Source of the DNA: Kappaphycus alvarezii
Lineage: Eukaryota; Rhodophyta; Florideophyceae; Gigartinales; Solieriaceae
DNA: 64,000 nucleotides
Assembly (NCBI GenBank): GCA_002205965.3
Contig: NADL03000471.1
Span: 496,001-560,000 of the forward strand
Direction: 5' to 3'
Part shown: positions 30,481 to 40,385 of the stretch, in pieces
How the letters are laid out: every line of letters begins with the position of its first letter
How positions within the stretch are numbered: the stretch's first letter is position 1
Position numbers and translations under genes: made by a program
The notes under the pieces: model-generated
Told to the model about the DNA's origin: nothing
What the model saw: the letters and a program-made list of their open reading frames with translations, nothing else
The model's database searches: none

Positions 30481-30965
30481 ATACTTGTTTTAGATGAACT
30501 ATGTTCAATATTTATCGTACTTCAGAGGTTTATCCCAAGCTAAAGACAGTCGGCTCAATGGGGAGTCAGATATTCAAAAAGGTCCGATCGCAACACTTAA
30601 AATGCCACTTTCAGCAGACTTGAAGAAAAACGCTTCGTTTGTTAAGAATCTTTTTCATTTGTTTAAATTCAGGACGCGCTACATCGTTTTCAACCGAAAT
30701 CGCACAACGTACTGTGAAAGGAGGGTACCCAATGATGAAGAAAACATGTAACGGTTTTTCAGTAATTTTGTAAAATAAATTAGTGCAGAGAGTGTTAACT
30801 TTATGGCATCAGTAGAATGGGTGTCTGCTGCAGGATCCGACTATACTGCTAGTGTTGGTGGGTTAACTTTATGGAATCAGTAGAACTGGTGTCTGCTGCA
30901 GTGTTGAAGAAGAAGTTTAATGCGTTCAGTATCTACTGGGGACTGCGCACGTCCTAACTATACGG

Positions 30966-31604
30966 TTAAGATCTAACCGGGTGTACTTCGTCGTCCATGC
31001 GCATCGGGGCTCGCGACAGGATAGCTTCAGCGATGGATGACCAGAGGGTGCAACTCAGTCGCTGGTAGATACGGCGGCGGATAACGCCAACTGTCGAGTG
31101 ACATTTGGACGCGATCCGCGGAACTAACTCCTCGATAAATGCAATAGTTGCAGGGGAAGGGGCACCTAGGGAATCAAACGCCAGAGGTCGAAACGTGAAG
31201 TTCGGCGTGTAAGGCGCAGAAGATGGACCAGTTGAGGGAGCGGGGAGGCGTCGGGCGATGTTGCGTTCCATGGTTGTGACCTTATCGCGGGCCGCCAGTT
31301 CAGCAGCGCCTCCGGCGACCTGGGTCGCCTTGGTGCGAACTGCGGCCTTAAACGGTGAAACGACAGTGATTTCACAGGCAATGGGGCGCAACGTTGTGCC
31401 TTCCGGGGTTGGGGGCGGTTGTACAAGGATATCGGCGGGCCGGAGCTCAGTGCCCGGAACGAGGAACGGAACCTCGTGCCGAGTATCCAGACCCGCGGCG
31501 CGGGTAACGTGTGTCGCAATCGCATTACAGAGCGAGTTATGGCGGTGACGACGGCCGAAACCAGGGCAGCAGAGGTCGGCGGCGTGATCCCCGAGGGTGT
31601 CCAA
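30966..31604 (-). CDS. Zinc and endonuclease domain of copy D
   Basis: The 212-residue frame contains GDHAADLCCPGFGRRHRHN (zinc residues and RHN), then GTELRPADILVQ and IACEITVVSPFKAAV. The catalytic Asp sits in RPAD and a Glu stands where copies A and E have Asp in the second motif. The C-terminus FRPLAFDSLGAPSPAT and TLWSSIAEAILSRAP is the family signature. It ends in a natural-looking stop. Overlapping open frames on other strands are shadows. Confidence 0.7.
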   Translation of the reverse strand: MDTLGDHAADLCCPGFGRRHRHNSLCNAIATHVTRAAGLDTRHEVPFLVPGTELRPADILVQPPPTPEGTTLRPIACEITVVSPFKAAVRTKATQVAGGAAELAARDKVTTMERNIARRLPAPSTGPSSAPYTPNFTFRPLAFDSLGAPSPATIAFIEELVPRIASKCHSTVGVIRRRIYQRLSCTLWSSIAEAILSRAPMRMDDEVHPVRS

Positions 31605-31645
31605 GGGGTGGTCACAGTGGTGGCAGTTGAGGGCATGGAGTCATC

Positions 31646-32578
31646 TTACACTGGCAGTCCGAGGTGACGGCGGAGCATGGTCTGCCAGTGTGTGGTGTGG
31701 ACCTTCGTAGCTGCCGTGGGGTGAGCGAAGAGAAACGCCGCAGCGGGGCTGCGGCGGAACGCTAGGCCACGGATGCGATGTCGAATGTCGGCGTCGCTGT
31801 GTGCGGTCGGGTTTGGGGCATTCGCCCAGGAGTCGTCGTGCCAATGTACTCTTGCCCGCGCCTCTTGCTGCACCCGTTTGAGAAGGGTTAGAGTGTTGGT
31901 GGGTGAAGCAGCTAGAGTTGGAGGGTCAAGGGTGGAAAGGTCGACTATCCCGGGGATGGAGAGGGCGAAACGGCGGAGAGAAGGCCCAGCCTGACGGAGG
32001 AGGAAGGACCGGTCGCCGCAGTAGCGGCCAGAAGCAAGTGCACAAGCACGCGGCGTGGCGTATGCGGAAGTTCGCTGCCGTGCGGGCGCAGCATCAATGA
32101 TGCTGGCGGCGGCAGCGCCGTGGAGGCATGAGGCGATGCTTTCGAAGCCCTGACCTCCCAGGTGCATGGGGAGGCAGACTTGGTCCCAGGCTCGGTTCGT
32201 GAGAGCTATGCCGTGTAACTTTTCATATGATGACCGTTGTAGATCATCAAATTCTTCTGCGGCGGACTCGGCTAAGCGCGGATCTGAGAGCTTGAATGCA
32301 TGCGATAGGAGGCATACAGAGGCACAGATCCGGCGCATGTGGAACCGGGCGCGGGCGTCGCGGACCAGCAGGAGGCGGTCCAGGGTCCGGCGGCACTGAG
32401 CAATCTTGGACCGGAGAAAACTCTCCGTGAACGCTTTGTTTCCAATGGGGGCCCCTAGAAGCGGAAAGCCGTCCCGCGAGCATTCTGCGAGAGGGAATTC
32501 CGCTAAGAGGGCTGCTCGATCCTGCGGCATGACGTGAGGCCCGCCTCTGGGAATAATTTGAGGTAGTTCTGGTGTCAC
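31646..32578 (-). CDS. RT C-terminal/thumb region of copy D
   Basis: 310 residues closely parallel to copy E: AALLAEFPLAEC, FPLLGAPIGN, KAFTESFLRSKI and HLGGQGFESIAS. The RT catalytic motifs are upstream of the truncation and absent. This is the longest intact thumb in the window. It continues to the endonuclease frame with a frame change near 31.62 kb. Confidence 0.65.
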   Translation of the reverse strand: MTPELPQIIPRGGPHVMPQDRAALLAEFPLAECSRDGFPLLGAPIGNKAFTESFLRSKIAQCRRTLDRLLLVRDARARFHMRRICASVCLLSHAFKLSDPRLAESAAEEFDDLQRSSYEKLHGIALTNRAWDQVCLPMHLGGQGFESIASCLHGAAAASIIDAAPARQRTSAYATPRACALASGRYCGDRSFLLRQAGPSLRRFALSIPGIVDLSTLDPPTLAASPTNTLTLLKRVQQEARARVHWHDDSWANAPNPTAHSDADIRHRIRGLAFRRSPAAAFLFAHPTAATKVHTTHWQTMLRRHLGLPV

Positions 32579-32589
32579 CAGATGATGCC

Positions 32590-33560
32590 CCGTGTACTTG
32601 CACAGCTGTCACAGACCGCCATCGTTTAGGAGACATCGTTCGCTATGTTGGACAGTAGAACTCAAGCCTTCAGGTTTCATACATCCGAAAACCCCAAGGA
32701 TGTCCCGCGAGCTTCGAGTAATGCGTGGAAGCCAGGACCCGTGTGCGCAATAATTCTGAGACTACCGCCTGTAGAAAGTCATCCAATTTTTCCGCTCTCA
32801 TCATAGGTTCGTTTGCCCATAGGTGAAACGCCGAATTATCCTCATTAGCGAGCCGGGCCATTTGGTGGCACCATGCGTCGCCCTTTTTGCCCGCAGCATT
32901 TCATCCGTAGCAAAGAGTATGTACAAAACTCGTACACACTACTCTGGTTTACATCGCGCGGCACAAATGAGCTCTCGATTTGAATATTTTCATCGATGTG
33001 ATTTAAAACTGCACAGAGCATTTGACAAATAAAGTCCTAGACGAGTAAGCGGCCAAAAATGCAGAAACTTGGGGTGTTTAACCACACTTCAAGTGCGTCT
33101 CACTGGATAGGGCGTCAAATGGAAGGTGAAAGCACAGTGGAAACACTTGGAACGGTCCTTCCCTCAACCTCCGCAATATTCTGCAACCTATTGGCCCAGT
33201 TTCTTCCCAAAGTAGATTTCTGCACTCCTTATTCACCTATGAGCAGCCAACAACGCTAAGTTCAACGTCTCTACTAAAGCGATTCCGTTGTCGCCATTCC
33301 GCAGCAGAAGAGTCGCTTGTTAGCGGACTGCGTTTCTCATCGGCACGTCGTTTAACCTGCGGGTGATATTCCGTTTGCTCTCGGTCAAATTCCATTACAA
33401 TGGCGCTTGTATCGCTCAGCGGTGAAAAAAACACCACATGATGTAGCTTCCATGCCGAGGCACACCCCGGTGAAGGTGAAACTGGACACGGGCTCCTCAG
33501 ATGCCGTTGATCAGCGACATCACTTCTTTTTGGTTTCTCATTGAGTAGGTTCTCCATGAA
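32590..33560 (-). pseudogene. Gypsy-like integrase N-terminal zinc region
   Basis: The minus frame 32861-32670 gives THYSKLAGHPWGFRMYET, the start of the Ty3/gypsy integrase HHCC zinc region. After a frame change it continues as RLEFYCP and then CDSC (the two Cys). Upstream (33557-33237) is coherent sequence of unclear identity. No RT or core integrase motif is visible nearby. Confidence 0.5.
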
Positions 33561-35180
33561 TTGAGGTTAACCCATTGGGGCACTGAGGAGGTCATTCACG
33601 TCGATGGAGAAGTTCTCTGTTGGGGAGCCGTGTAACAGTGGCATCGTCTGAGTGACAGGCTGGTCAGGCCAAAAGAAGCACGTTTCTACAGGTTCGAGTA
33701 CTACTCGTGAAAGGGTCCTTCAGAGCAAAAGGATCTCGACTGCATTTTCGGCTCAGCGAGTATGCCTATTAGGTTGCAGTCGTCCTCTTCCGTAAATCAC
33801 CTGTGAAGGGAGTTGTGTCCGCTCCGCAATTTCCCTCGCCCACGTATGTATTAAACGAGAAAACTTCAAAATGCTTGCTGGATCCCCTTGTCGTCTCGCT
33901 TCTTGACTGGGGATGTGTTCTGTAGATATAATGGTTAATATTAACGAAGGTATCTGACGAGCGCACACCATGTTCAGAAAGCGACATGACGACTACATTT
34001 TGTCGGCAGGAGATAAATCATTCCCTAGCTCGGGAGGCGTTTGAACGCGTTTCGCGAATCCACTGAGACGAGACCGTGGTCCTCTTCTTCGCCTTTGGTG
34101 TCTATCTTGCACAATGTAATCGAGTCCGCAGCGTAATCCGTCGGCAACCTGCAGCTGGGTGAGTTATTCCCCCATAGCGTTGGTCTCACGTAGGAAACGC
34201 CGGATAACTAGTTCTGCTCTGCCTTGGTGGATTAGTTAGAGTCACAGTCGGAGCGGTGGAGGCGGAGGAAGGGCGAAGCTGTGAGGTTTTGATGGAGTGA
34301 CTTGGTACACTAGTTTGCTGAGGAGCACGAAGCGCCATTGGGAGTGAGGATGCATTTTGAAGAAGTAGAGCGGCCATAACTTGGCCAAAGTGGTTGGAAA
34401 CGGAGGAGAGGAAGGAGTTATTGAGGATATCTCTGCTCTCTATGCGCCATGATCAGCGTCCCGTACCTGTATTACGGCCCAGCGACCGATGCTGGGGATG
34501 CTAACGCGGGGCGGGAGGGGAAAGCGGCCGAGAGGGGCACCCATGCGCAGGACAGACCGTACCGTCTTAAGGGAATCGAGAGCCTGCAGCCGTCCGAAGA
34601 TGGAGGAGCCCAAGAGACCAGAGGGAAAGCGGAGGTGGTCCTTGGTGTTCCGTTGGGTGATTAAGCGGCAAATGGGGCCGTTACCAGCGACGACAATGTG
34701 GAGGAGAGCAGGGGAGGCTGCACTCGCGGAGAGTGCAGCAGTGGAAAAAGAAGGGAGGAGAGGAGAGGCAGGCGCTTCGAGGGGGCGGAGGCAGAATACC
34801 TGGGGAGCCCTCTAGACGGTACCGGAGAAGAGACTGCTTATACGACCTGGGGGAGCGGGCGGGTGTAGAACTGTTTGTGGAGTAGATTGTGTGGGAGAAT
34901 CTGTTGCCATTTCGGTGATCTGCAATACGGCGAGCTCGTAGTTTGAATGCAAGTTTTCGGGACTCAACACCCCCATTCAATTGGTGGTTTACATGAGGTT
35001 TCTTGTTTCAGGAAACGCTGCCCCCGATTTCAGGTGCCCATACATGCCATAGCACTATAGGCCAATAAGTAGGGTTGCATTTGTAATCAGTATGTCGTAG
35101 GCCATGATATAAAGCTGACGATACCCGAGCAAAGGCTGTAAGATCCATGCACTCAGCATATCTATCAAAAGCAAGCGAGC
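33561..35180. other. Unassigned stretch
   Basis: Open frames on the minus strand at 33753-33971 and 34681-34980 read like protein but have no motif I recognise. The region may hold more of the Gypsy-like element, but I cannot support it. Confidence 0.25.
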
Positions 35181-35185
35181 ATCAA

Positions 35186-35222
35186 TTACTGTACAAGTAT
35201 GTACTGTACTGTACTGTAGTGC
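35186..35222. repeat. TACTGTAC microsatellite
   Basis: A short TGTACTGTACTGTACTGTAG run, the same motif as at 8648, 20127, 38812 and 43385. Confidence 0.55.
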
Positions 35223-35459
35223 AAGTAGTGCACTTCACACTGCAGTTGTATGTGAAATGTGGTACACCAAACGTAGGACTGACAGTCGCCTGACGAAACC
35301 TCGCCAGCCACCGCCAAAAACGTTGTATCCCGGAATTTTGAATCACTGTATATGGGCTGTACAGTGCCCTTACGAGTTTGTCCCCTGGAGTCCAGGATAG
35401 TAGCACCCTGTATTTCAACATGCTTTGCATCTTCGTATACAGCTAATTTAGGTGTGTTT

Positions 35460-36605
35460 GAGGCAGTAAAAATTGAGCAGGCGTTGGAAGGGGTACAAAT
35501 GATTTGCCGCAATAAGGAATGCAGTGCCACTACCGTATTTGATTGGCAGCGGCGTCATGAGAAATGGACGCTTAATAAGCACATCCAGCATCTGAGCAGT
35601 TGTCTCGGTCAAAACGGAGATCGTTCGGATAACGACAATCGCGGGCAGTTTTGCAAACCTGCATACACGACAAACTAAGTAGTTTAAGGTCTGTTTTATG
35701 CGTGTGCTAAAAAACCCGACATGAAAACATCAGAAGTGGCACACTTGGTGAAGGCAAAGTCAATATATCGACGCCAACCATCTTATCACTACTACAGGAC
35801 GGTAAGACGAGAGCCCGTACGCTATTAATCGGCAAATCGTTCTGTGGATATAGCGGCGCTAGAAAGTTACGCGGAATTGTTACGAGGAGAAGGACATGCC
35901 TTTAAGTTGTTTATTTTTTCCGGGAAGGAAATGAAAGACCAGCTAATGTAAGCGACGCTGAAAATTCACGGGTAGCTGAAGAATTCCAATAAGGGAAGGG
36001 GATTACCCGACTATAAACAGGAGGAAGTCGATCTCCGCGACATTGATAATAATGGTAGTTATTACCGGGGGTTTCTGTTTGTACCCTCCTTTGTGGAGCA
36101 TTTTTACAACACTGGAAGGAATGCCTATACAGCTGATGCTGCCCATTGTGAAGGCGTGGGGAACAGATCGTATGGAACTATATGCAAAGTGCTAGGTTAT
36201 GAAACTAATAATCACCTGGTGTGCCTGGCTTTTGCTCATTTTATTGGAATTCAATCTCTTGATACTTGGTATGAGGTGTTAACAGCCTGCAAAGAGATAC
36301 CTGGTTTAGATATTCCAGACCTGACCACCATTGTAGATCAGGATTATTGGATCGACATTACGTACAAGAGGGGCGTGGTCAATGCGAAACTTGTTCTGTA
36401 CCCCTTGCATGTTCGCAGAAACCTTGCCCCAAGGCTTGGATTTGGGAAGAATTCTGGCCTTGGTCTTTATGACAGAGCCCTGTATTTATCAAGCGATGGA
36501 GATGTGGAGAACACCAAAGCAGAATACACACGGTCACAAGCAGCGAATCTGAGTAAGTTTAAGGATTCCGAAATTTACAGCCCATGTTCCATGTCACAAT
36601 GTTAA
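35460..36605 (+). pseudogene. Mutator-like (MULE) transposase with nonsense codons
   Basis: One plus frame runs the full length with stops near 35678, 35830, 35950 and 35974 but no frameshift. The N-terminal block VQMICRNKEC... WTLNKHIQHLSSC resembles the C2H2-type zinc region of FAR1/MULE proteins. The core gives YYRGFLFVPSFVEHF, TADAAHCEG (first Asp), YGTICKVLGYETNNH and TTIVDQDYW (second Asp). The open piece 36093-36605 is the core. TIRs were not found. Confidence 0.6.
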
Positions 36606-36721
36606 ACACATGTCTCTGAGCTTCACAATGCGAATGCACACTTATGGACGTCGTCAAAATGTGTTTTGAAAATCTATATATATATTAACTCATATATAAT
36701 CATCTTTACTTCATGTATTAT

Positions 36722-36828
36722 AGAAGGCGTACAAGAGTCGGTCAGTGAGTGTACGCTCCAGAAACCGACCACATCTTCCATGCATTAAAATAACCCCAAA
36801 ATTCGCCCTCCAGAAACATCATGAGTAA
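36722..36828 (+). repeat. Non-LTR 3' tail fragment immediately before copy E
   Basis: It contains GTCGGTCAGTGAGTGTACGC and CTCCAGAAACATCATGAGTAAA, which match the 3' tails of copies E (38640-38690) and G (51483-51505). The RT of copy E starts right after it. This looks like the end of one copy joined head-to-tail to the next. Confidence 0.55.
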
Positions 36829-37666
36829 ACCAAAGCAATGGGACCCTGCGAGTATGCTGTTGTTCTCGTTGACGATACAACCGCTCATCAGACGGGTCGC
36901 CGACGAGGAGGGTATCATTTTAAATCAGTGGTACGCCGACGGCGGTACAATCATGGGATCACTTGACGGCCTACAGCGAGCACTACGGTCCCTCGCGCTC
37001 TACGGTCCTTCATTCGGTCTGTTTATCAACCCTCGCAAGACACGCATCTCCTGGCCGCACACTCCGCCAGCTGATCGCGCTGCTTTCCTGGCCGAGTTCC
37101 CGCTTGCAGAATGCGCAGGCGATGGTTTCGAGCTCCTCGGGGCCCCGTTGGGTAACGCTGCTTTCACGAAAACATTCTTACGCAGCAAGATAGAGGGGTG
37201 CCGTCGCACCCTGGCGCTGCTGGAAAGGGTCCAAGACCCCAGGGCCCGCTTCCACATGCACCGCTTATGTGAATCCGCATGCCGGGTGCTTCACGCCTTT
37301 CGGCTTGCGGACCCTCAGCATGCCGCGGAGCCTGCAAGGGAGTTCGACTCAGTGCAGCGAGCCGCTTACGCCACGCTCCATAAGGTCCCCCTCACCGACG
37401 ACGCATGGGAACAAGCTTGTCTCCCCTCCGTCTCGGGGGGCACGGGTTCTCAAGGATTGGCCCTGCACTGCACGCGGCTGTCGCCGCCAGCATTCTGGAA
37501 GCTGCCCCCGCCCGCCTACGCACCGCTGACTATGCAACACCCCGCTCCGTCGTCGTCCTTGGGAAACAGGCACGGGGTGACCGACATTTCCTCGTCAACC
37601 AGGCACGCCGGCCCCTGCGCGATTTCGTCCGACAGATCCAAGATGACCCGTTTGCCACCGACCTAG
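36821..37666 (+). CDS. Reverse transcriptase of copy E, catalytic box altered
   Basis: The coherent part is residues 5-205: KQWDPASMLLFSLTIQPL, NQWYADGGTIMG and ELLGAPLGNAAF. The YADD box reads YADGG (36932-36946), so the second Asp is Gly. After about 37432 this frame is out of register and 37405-38622 takes over. The apparent Met is in 3'-tail sequence and is not a real start. Confidence 0.6.
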   Translation: MSKPKQWDPASMLLFSLTIQPLIRRVADEEGIILNQWYADGGTIMGSLDGLQRALRSLALYGPSFGLFINPRKTRISWPHTPPADRAAFLAEFPLAECAGDGFELLGAPLGNAAFTKTFLRSKIEGCRRTLALLERVQDPRARFHMHRLCESACRVLHAFRLADPQHAAEPAREFDSVQRAAYATLHKVPLTDDAWEQACLPSVSGGTGSQGLALHCTRLSPPAFWKLPPPAYAPLTMQHPAPSSSLGNRHGVTDISSSTRHAGPCAISSDRSKMTRLPPT

Positions 37667-38690
37667 GCCCCTTTGAACCCGCCTCCCTTGCCGCCATGCC
37701 CGTCAACCTCCAATCTCATCTAAATCGGGCGCAGCAAGAAGCCAGGGCAAAGGAGTTTTGGGAGGATGAACTATGGAAGAGAGTGCCACATCCTAGCTGC
37801 CACTCCGACACGTCCACACGTCGCCGGATTCGAGGCTTGGCCTTCCGTAACACCGGTGCGGCGGCGTTCTTATGGGCCCACCCCACCACAGCGACGAAGG
37901 TGTCATCAGCACACTGGAGCATCATGCTGCGCAGGCACCTCGGTCTCCCAGTCTACACAGACTCGGTGCCATTGAAATGCCACCACTGCCAGCAGGACAT
38001 GGATGTCCACGGTGACCATGCCGCCGACCGCTGCGTCTCAGAGTTCGGGCGCATTCACCGCCACAACTCCGTTCGCAATGTATTCGCGTGGCACGTGTTC
38101 CGTGCCGCCGGCCTTGACTACGAGTTCGAAGCTGAGAATCTCCTCCCCGGGACGGACTACAGGCCCGCTGACATTCTCCTCGTGCATCCCCCCGTGACAC
38201 TGAACCTGCCCTACCAGACCGACCCATTGCATGTGACATCGCCGTCACGTCTCCGTTCAAGCAGACCTCCATCACCAAAGCGACGCAAGTCGCCGGTGGG
38301 GCTGCCGCCCTCATGCACCATCGCAAGATCCAGGACCTACAGCACAAGCTGTCAAGGCGCCTGGTCCCCCCTCTCTGCCCTCCCAGGACCCAGGTTTCCG
38401 ATTCCAACCTCTGCTCTTCTACTCCCTCGGTGCCCCTTCTCCGGATACCGCATTATTTATCGAAGAGTTTGTGCCACTTGTAGCCACGAAATGCCACACC
38501 TCGGACGCTACGATTCGCACACGCATCTACCAGCGTATCAGTTGCACTTTGTGGTCGTCGGTGGCTATGGCCATCATATCGCGGGCCCCACTGCACGTGA
38601 CCGATGTGGTCCATCCAGTTAGCTCGTAACTGAATAGTCGGTCAGTCGGTGTACACTCAAGATAAGTAAAAAGAGTAAAAGATTCTCAAC
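36829..38690 (+). mobile_element. Non-LTR retrotransposon copy E, 5'-truncated
   Basis: Plus strand: RT from QWDPASMLLFSL onward, thumb, zinc and endonuclease, then a 3' tail with GTGTACACTC and AGTAAAAAG. It is broken by a 1-nt deletion in a C run near 37432 and further frameshifts near 38210 and 38390. It is most similar to copy D. Confidence 0.75.
37405..38622 (+). CDS. Thumb, zinc and endonuclease region of copy E
   Basis: The coherent part runs from LSPLRLGGHGFSRIGPAL to about 38200. It includes CHHCQQDMDVHGDHAADRC (complete zinc set), IHRHNSVRNVF (RHN) and GTDYRPADILLVHPP. The next motif, CDIAVTSPFKQ, is one frame away near 38227, so a frameshift precedes it. The true C-terminus (PSPDTALFIEEFVPL ... 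RAPLHVTD) ends at the TAA near 38629. Confidence 0.7.
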   Translation: MGTSLSPLRLGGHGFSRIGPALHAAVAASILEAAPARLRTADYATPRSVVVLGKQARGDRHFLVNQARRPLRDFVRQIQDDPFATDLGPFEPASLAAMPVNLQSHLNRAQQEARAKEFWEDELWKRVPHPSCHSDTSTRRRIRGLAFRNTGAAAFLWAHPTTATKVSSAHWSIMLRRHLGLPVYTDSVPLKCHHCQQDMDVHGDHAADRCVSEFGRIHRHNSVRNVFAWHVFRAAGLDYEFEAENLLPGTDYRPADILLVHPPVTLNLPYQTDPLHVTSPSRLRSSRPPSPKRRKSPVGLPPSCTIARSRTYSTSCQGAWSPLSALPGPRFPIPTSALLLPRCPFSGYRIIYRRVCATCSHEMPHLGRYDSHTHLPAYQLHFVVVGGYGHHIAGPTARDRCGPSS

Positions 38691-38699
38691 CTCATGGGG

Positions 38700-38790
38700 A
38701 AAATGGGGGTTAATTTACTGTGGTAGATAGGTGAGTTGGTACCCAGTAAATTTGTAGAACCAATTTACAGCAACCAAACCTTGCATCCTG
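38700..38790 (-). mobile_element. 3' tail remnant of a copy C-like non-LTR element
   Basis: TTAATTTACTGTGGTAGATA and GTTGGTACCCAGT here match 16459-16500, the 3' tail of copy C. Only the tail is present. The following CCTGTATTTCAACATGC also occurs at 35406-35424. Confidence 0.5.
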
Positions 38791-38811
38791 TATTTCAACA
38801 TGCTTTGAAAC

Positions 38812-39590
38812 TTTGTACAGTACAGTACAGTATACCTCACAGACACAGCGATGTTACTACTCTTTACAGCACTGTTGTGTACATTACTGTAAAGCATTGT
38901 AAAGCACTGCATAATACAGCACTGCACTGTACAGTACGTGTTGGGCCCCGCAAAGGGTAAAACCCCAGGTCTAACTGCCAAATCCCCTATTTGACAAAAT
39001 TTCGCGCCAAAACCACAAAACCACATCTTCCAATCATCCAGCTCATGTTGACACTATCCGCGACACAATCCGCACAGCCTTTCTTCCGATGCCGTATACA
39101 CACGGGTCTCGCCGGGACGCGGCCACATCAATCAACAAAACCACATGAAACCCCCCTTCCAACTGCGATCCCTCCACCCTCCCGGCTGCTGTTGCTCCGA
39201 TCGACATCGATGCACATCAACAAGCCTTGCTGTTCCGCCCGGTGTTAACGCGCCCTCCCGGCCTGTGTGCATCGCTCATACCCCAAGTGTCAAGCCCTAC
39301 CCCATCGTGCGATCGGAACACGGCCGAAGCAAGGCGTGGAACTTGAAATAGTGAAGGAGGTGGAGGGGGAGCTAGAGGCTGTGGGATGGGAACGGCAGAG
39401 AGTGGCTGAGGAGTGGCTTGGAGTGAGGATGGCCAAGGGGCGGCTGGAAAAGTTTCTGGCGTCAAAAGAGCGGGAGGGTGCGATGGGAAGCGGGAGCAAA
39501 GTGAGCACGGAGCTGAAGCGGGAGAATGAACGACTCAAGAGGCAAGTAGAGGAGTTGAAGAAGCAATAGGAAACGGCGGGAGAGGGCATG
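38812..39590 (+). pseudogene. RING type 2 gene, third copy (R3), internally deleted
   Basis: Plus strand. The microsatellite (38812-38940) and 5' flank (38940-39340) are joined directly to the coiled-coil coding end (about 39340-39590: EVEGELEAVGWERQRVAEEW, ENERLKRQVEELKK). The RING itself is deleted. A TAG at 39567-39569 replaces a Gln codon relative to R2. It belongs to unit 2. Confidence 0.6.
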
Positions 39591-40000
39591 TCTACTTTTC
39601 AGTATTTTTACTCATCTATCATTTCGAGTGTACACTGCCTGACCGCCAATTAAGAGTAAGATCTAATCGGATGGTCCACATCGGTCACGTGCAGTGGAGC
39701 GCGCGAGATGATGGCCATCGCTATCGACGACCATACGATGCAGCTTATGCGTTGATATAGGCGTGTGCGGAAAATGGTGGGAGTGACGTGACATTTGTTT
39801 GCAGCTCGGTCAATAAAACGTTCAAGGAAACGGATGGTATCAGGGCATGCAGCTCCTAGAGAGTCAAAAGCGAGGGGCTGATACTGAAAACCAAGGTCGC
39901 GTGTATCGCGGGACGGGTCTAGGGAAGCGGGGACAATTCGCCTGTACAGCTCGTGGTCCAACTTCTGAATCTTCCGACGATATCCTTGGGCAGCGGCGCC
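39591..40000 (-). mobile_element. Non-LTR copy F, strongly 5'-truncated, flanked by GCATG
   Basis: Minus strand, last ~115 codons plus a 3' tail. GCATG stands on both sides (39586-39590, 40001-40005), possibly a 5 bp target duplication. Homology to unit 1 stops at the left edge inside the R2-type coding end and resumes at the right edge at the start of the short ORF. Insertion was therefore accompanied by loss of unit sequence. Confidence 0.55.
39650..39961 (-). CDS. Endonuclease C-terminus of copy F
   Basis: YQPLAFDSLGAACPDTIRF, then RTRLYQRISCIVWSSIAMAI and ISRAPLHVTD: the same C-terminal signature as copies D and E, here uninterrupted to a stop. Catalytic residues lie upstream and are not in this fragment. 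Confidence 0.65.
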   Translation of the reverse strand: MDHELYRRIVPASLDPSRDTRDLGFQYQPLAFDSLGAACPDTIRFLERFIDRAANKCHVTPTIFRTRLYQRISCIVWSSIAMAIISRAPLHVTDVDHPIRSYS

Positions 40001-40002
40001 GC

Positions 40003-40206
40003 ATGGAAACAGGAGACGTGTTTGCGCCGATGGGAGTTCAGATCGTACATGTCATAACAGTGGAGGCGGCGACTCTGCGTGAGGGAGAGGCGTTTCAATG
40101 GGTTTGGATAGAAAACGGAGATACTTTATTGGATGAAATGGAAAACAGACAGTCGGAAGAGTGCGGGCACGTATACATACGTTATCAAGAAATGAAACGC
40201 TTCTGA
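40003..40206 (+). CDS. Short conserved ORF, copy 2
   Basis: ATG at 40003 gives METGDVFAPMGVQIVHVITV, FQWVWIENGD and LLDEMEN, 67 residues ending EMKRF. Partner of 17942-18124. The 3' flank to about 40380 also matches copy 1. The ATG overlaps the GCATG at the copy F junction, so the native start may lie further upstream and be lost. Confidence 0.45.
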   Translation: METGDVFAPMGVQIVHVITVEAATLREGEAFQWVWIENGDTLLDEMENRQSEECGHVYIRYQEMKRF

Positions 40207-40385
40207 TAGAGTGCGTTGAGCCGGATGAGATGCCGTTAATAAAGAGTGAGACCGCGGTAGCGCCCGCCGCGTGTGCGCCGATGCGTCCTACTCCACCTTG
40301 TAAGTCTGTTTAGCAGGCCCAATTCAATCTTTAAATAAAGGTCCCAGTTCCCCCCCGTTGTAAATCATGAAGCACAGAAGAGTGT

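Larger units (their letters stand above)
30790..32590 (-). mobile_element. Non-LTR retrotransposon copy D, 5'-truncated
   Basis: The minus-strand reading covers the RT thumb, zinc and endonuclease domains and a 3' tail. The tail (30965-30790) includes two copies of a ~38 bp unit (30797-30836, 30862-30899), also seen at 60404-60438 beside another non-LTR end. It is the sister of copy E at 36.8-38.7 kb. The 5' end lies next to Gypsy-like sequence near 32590. Confidence 0.7.
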
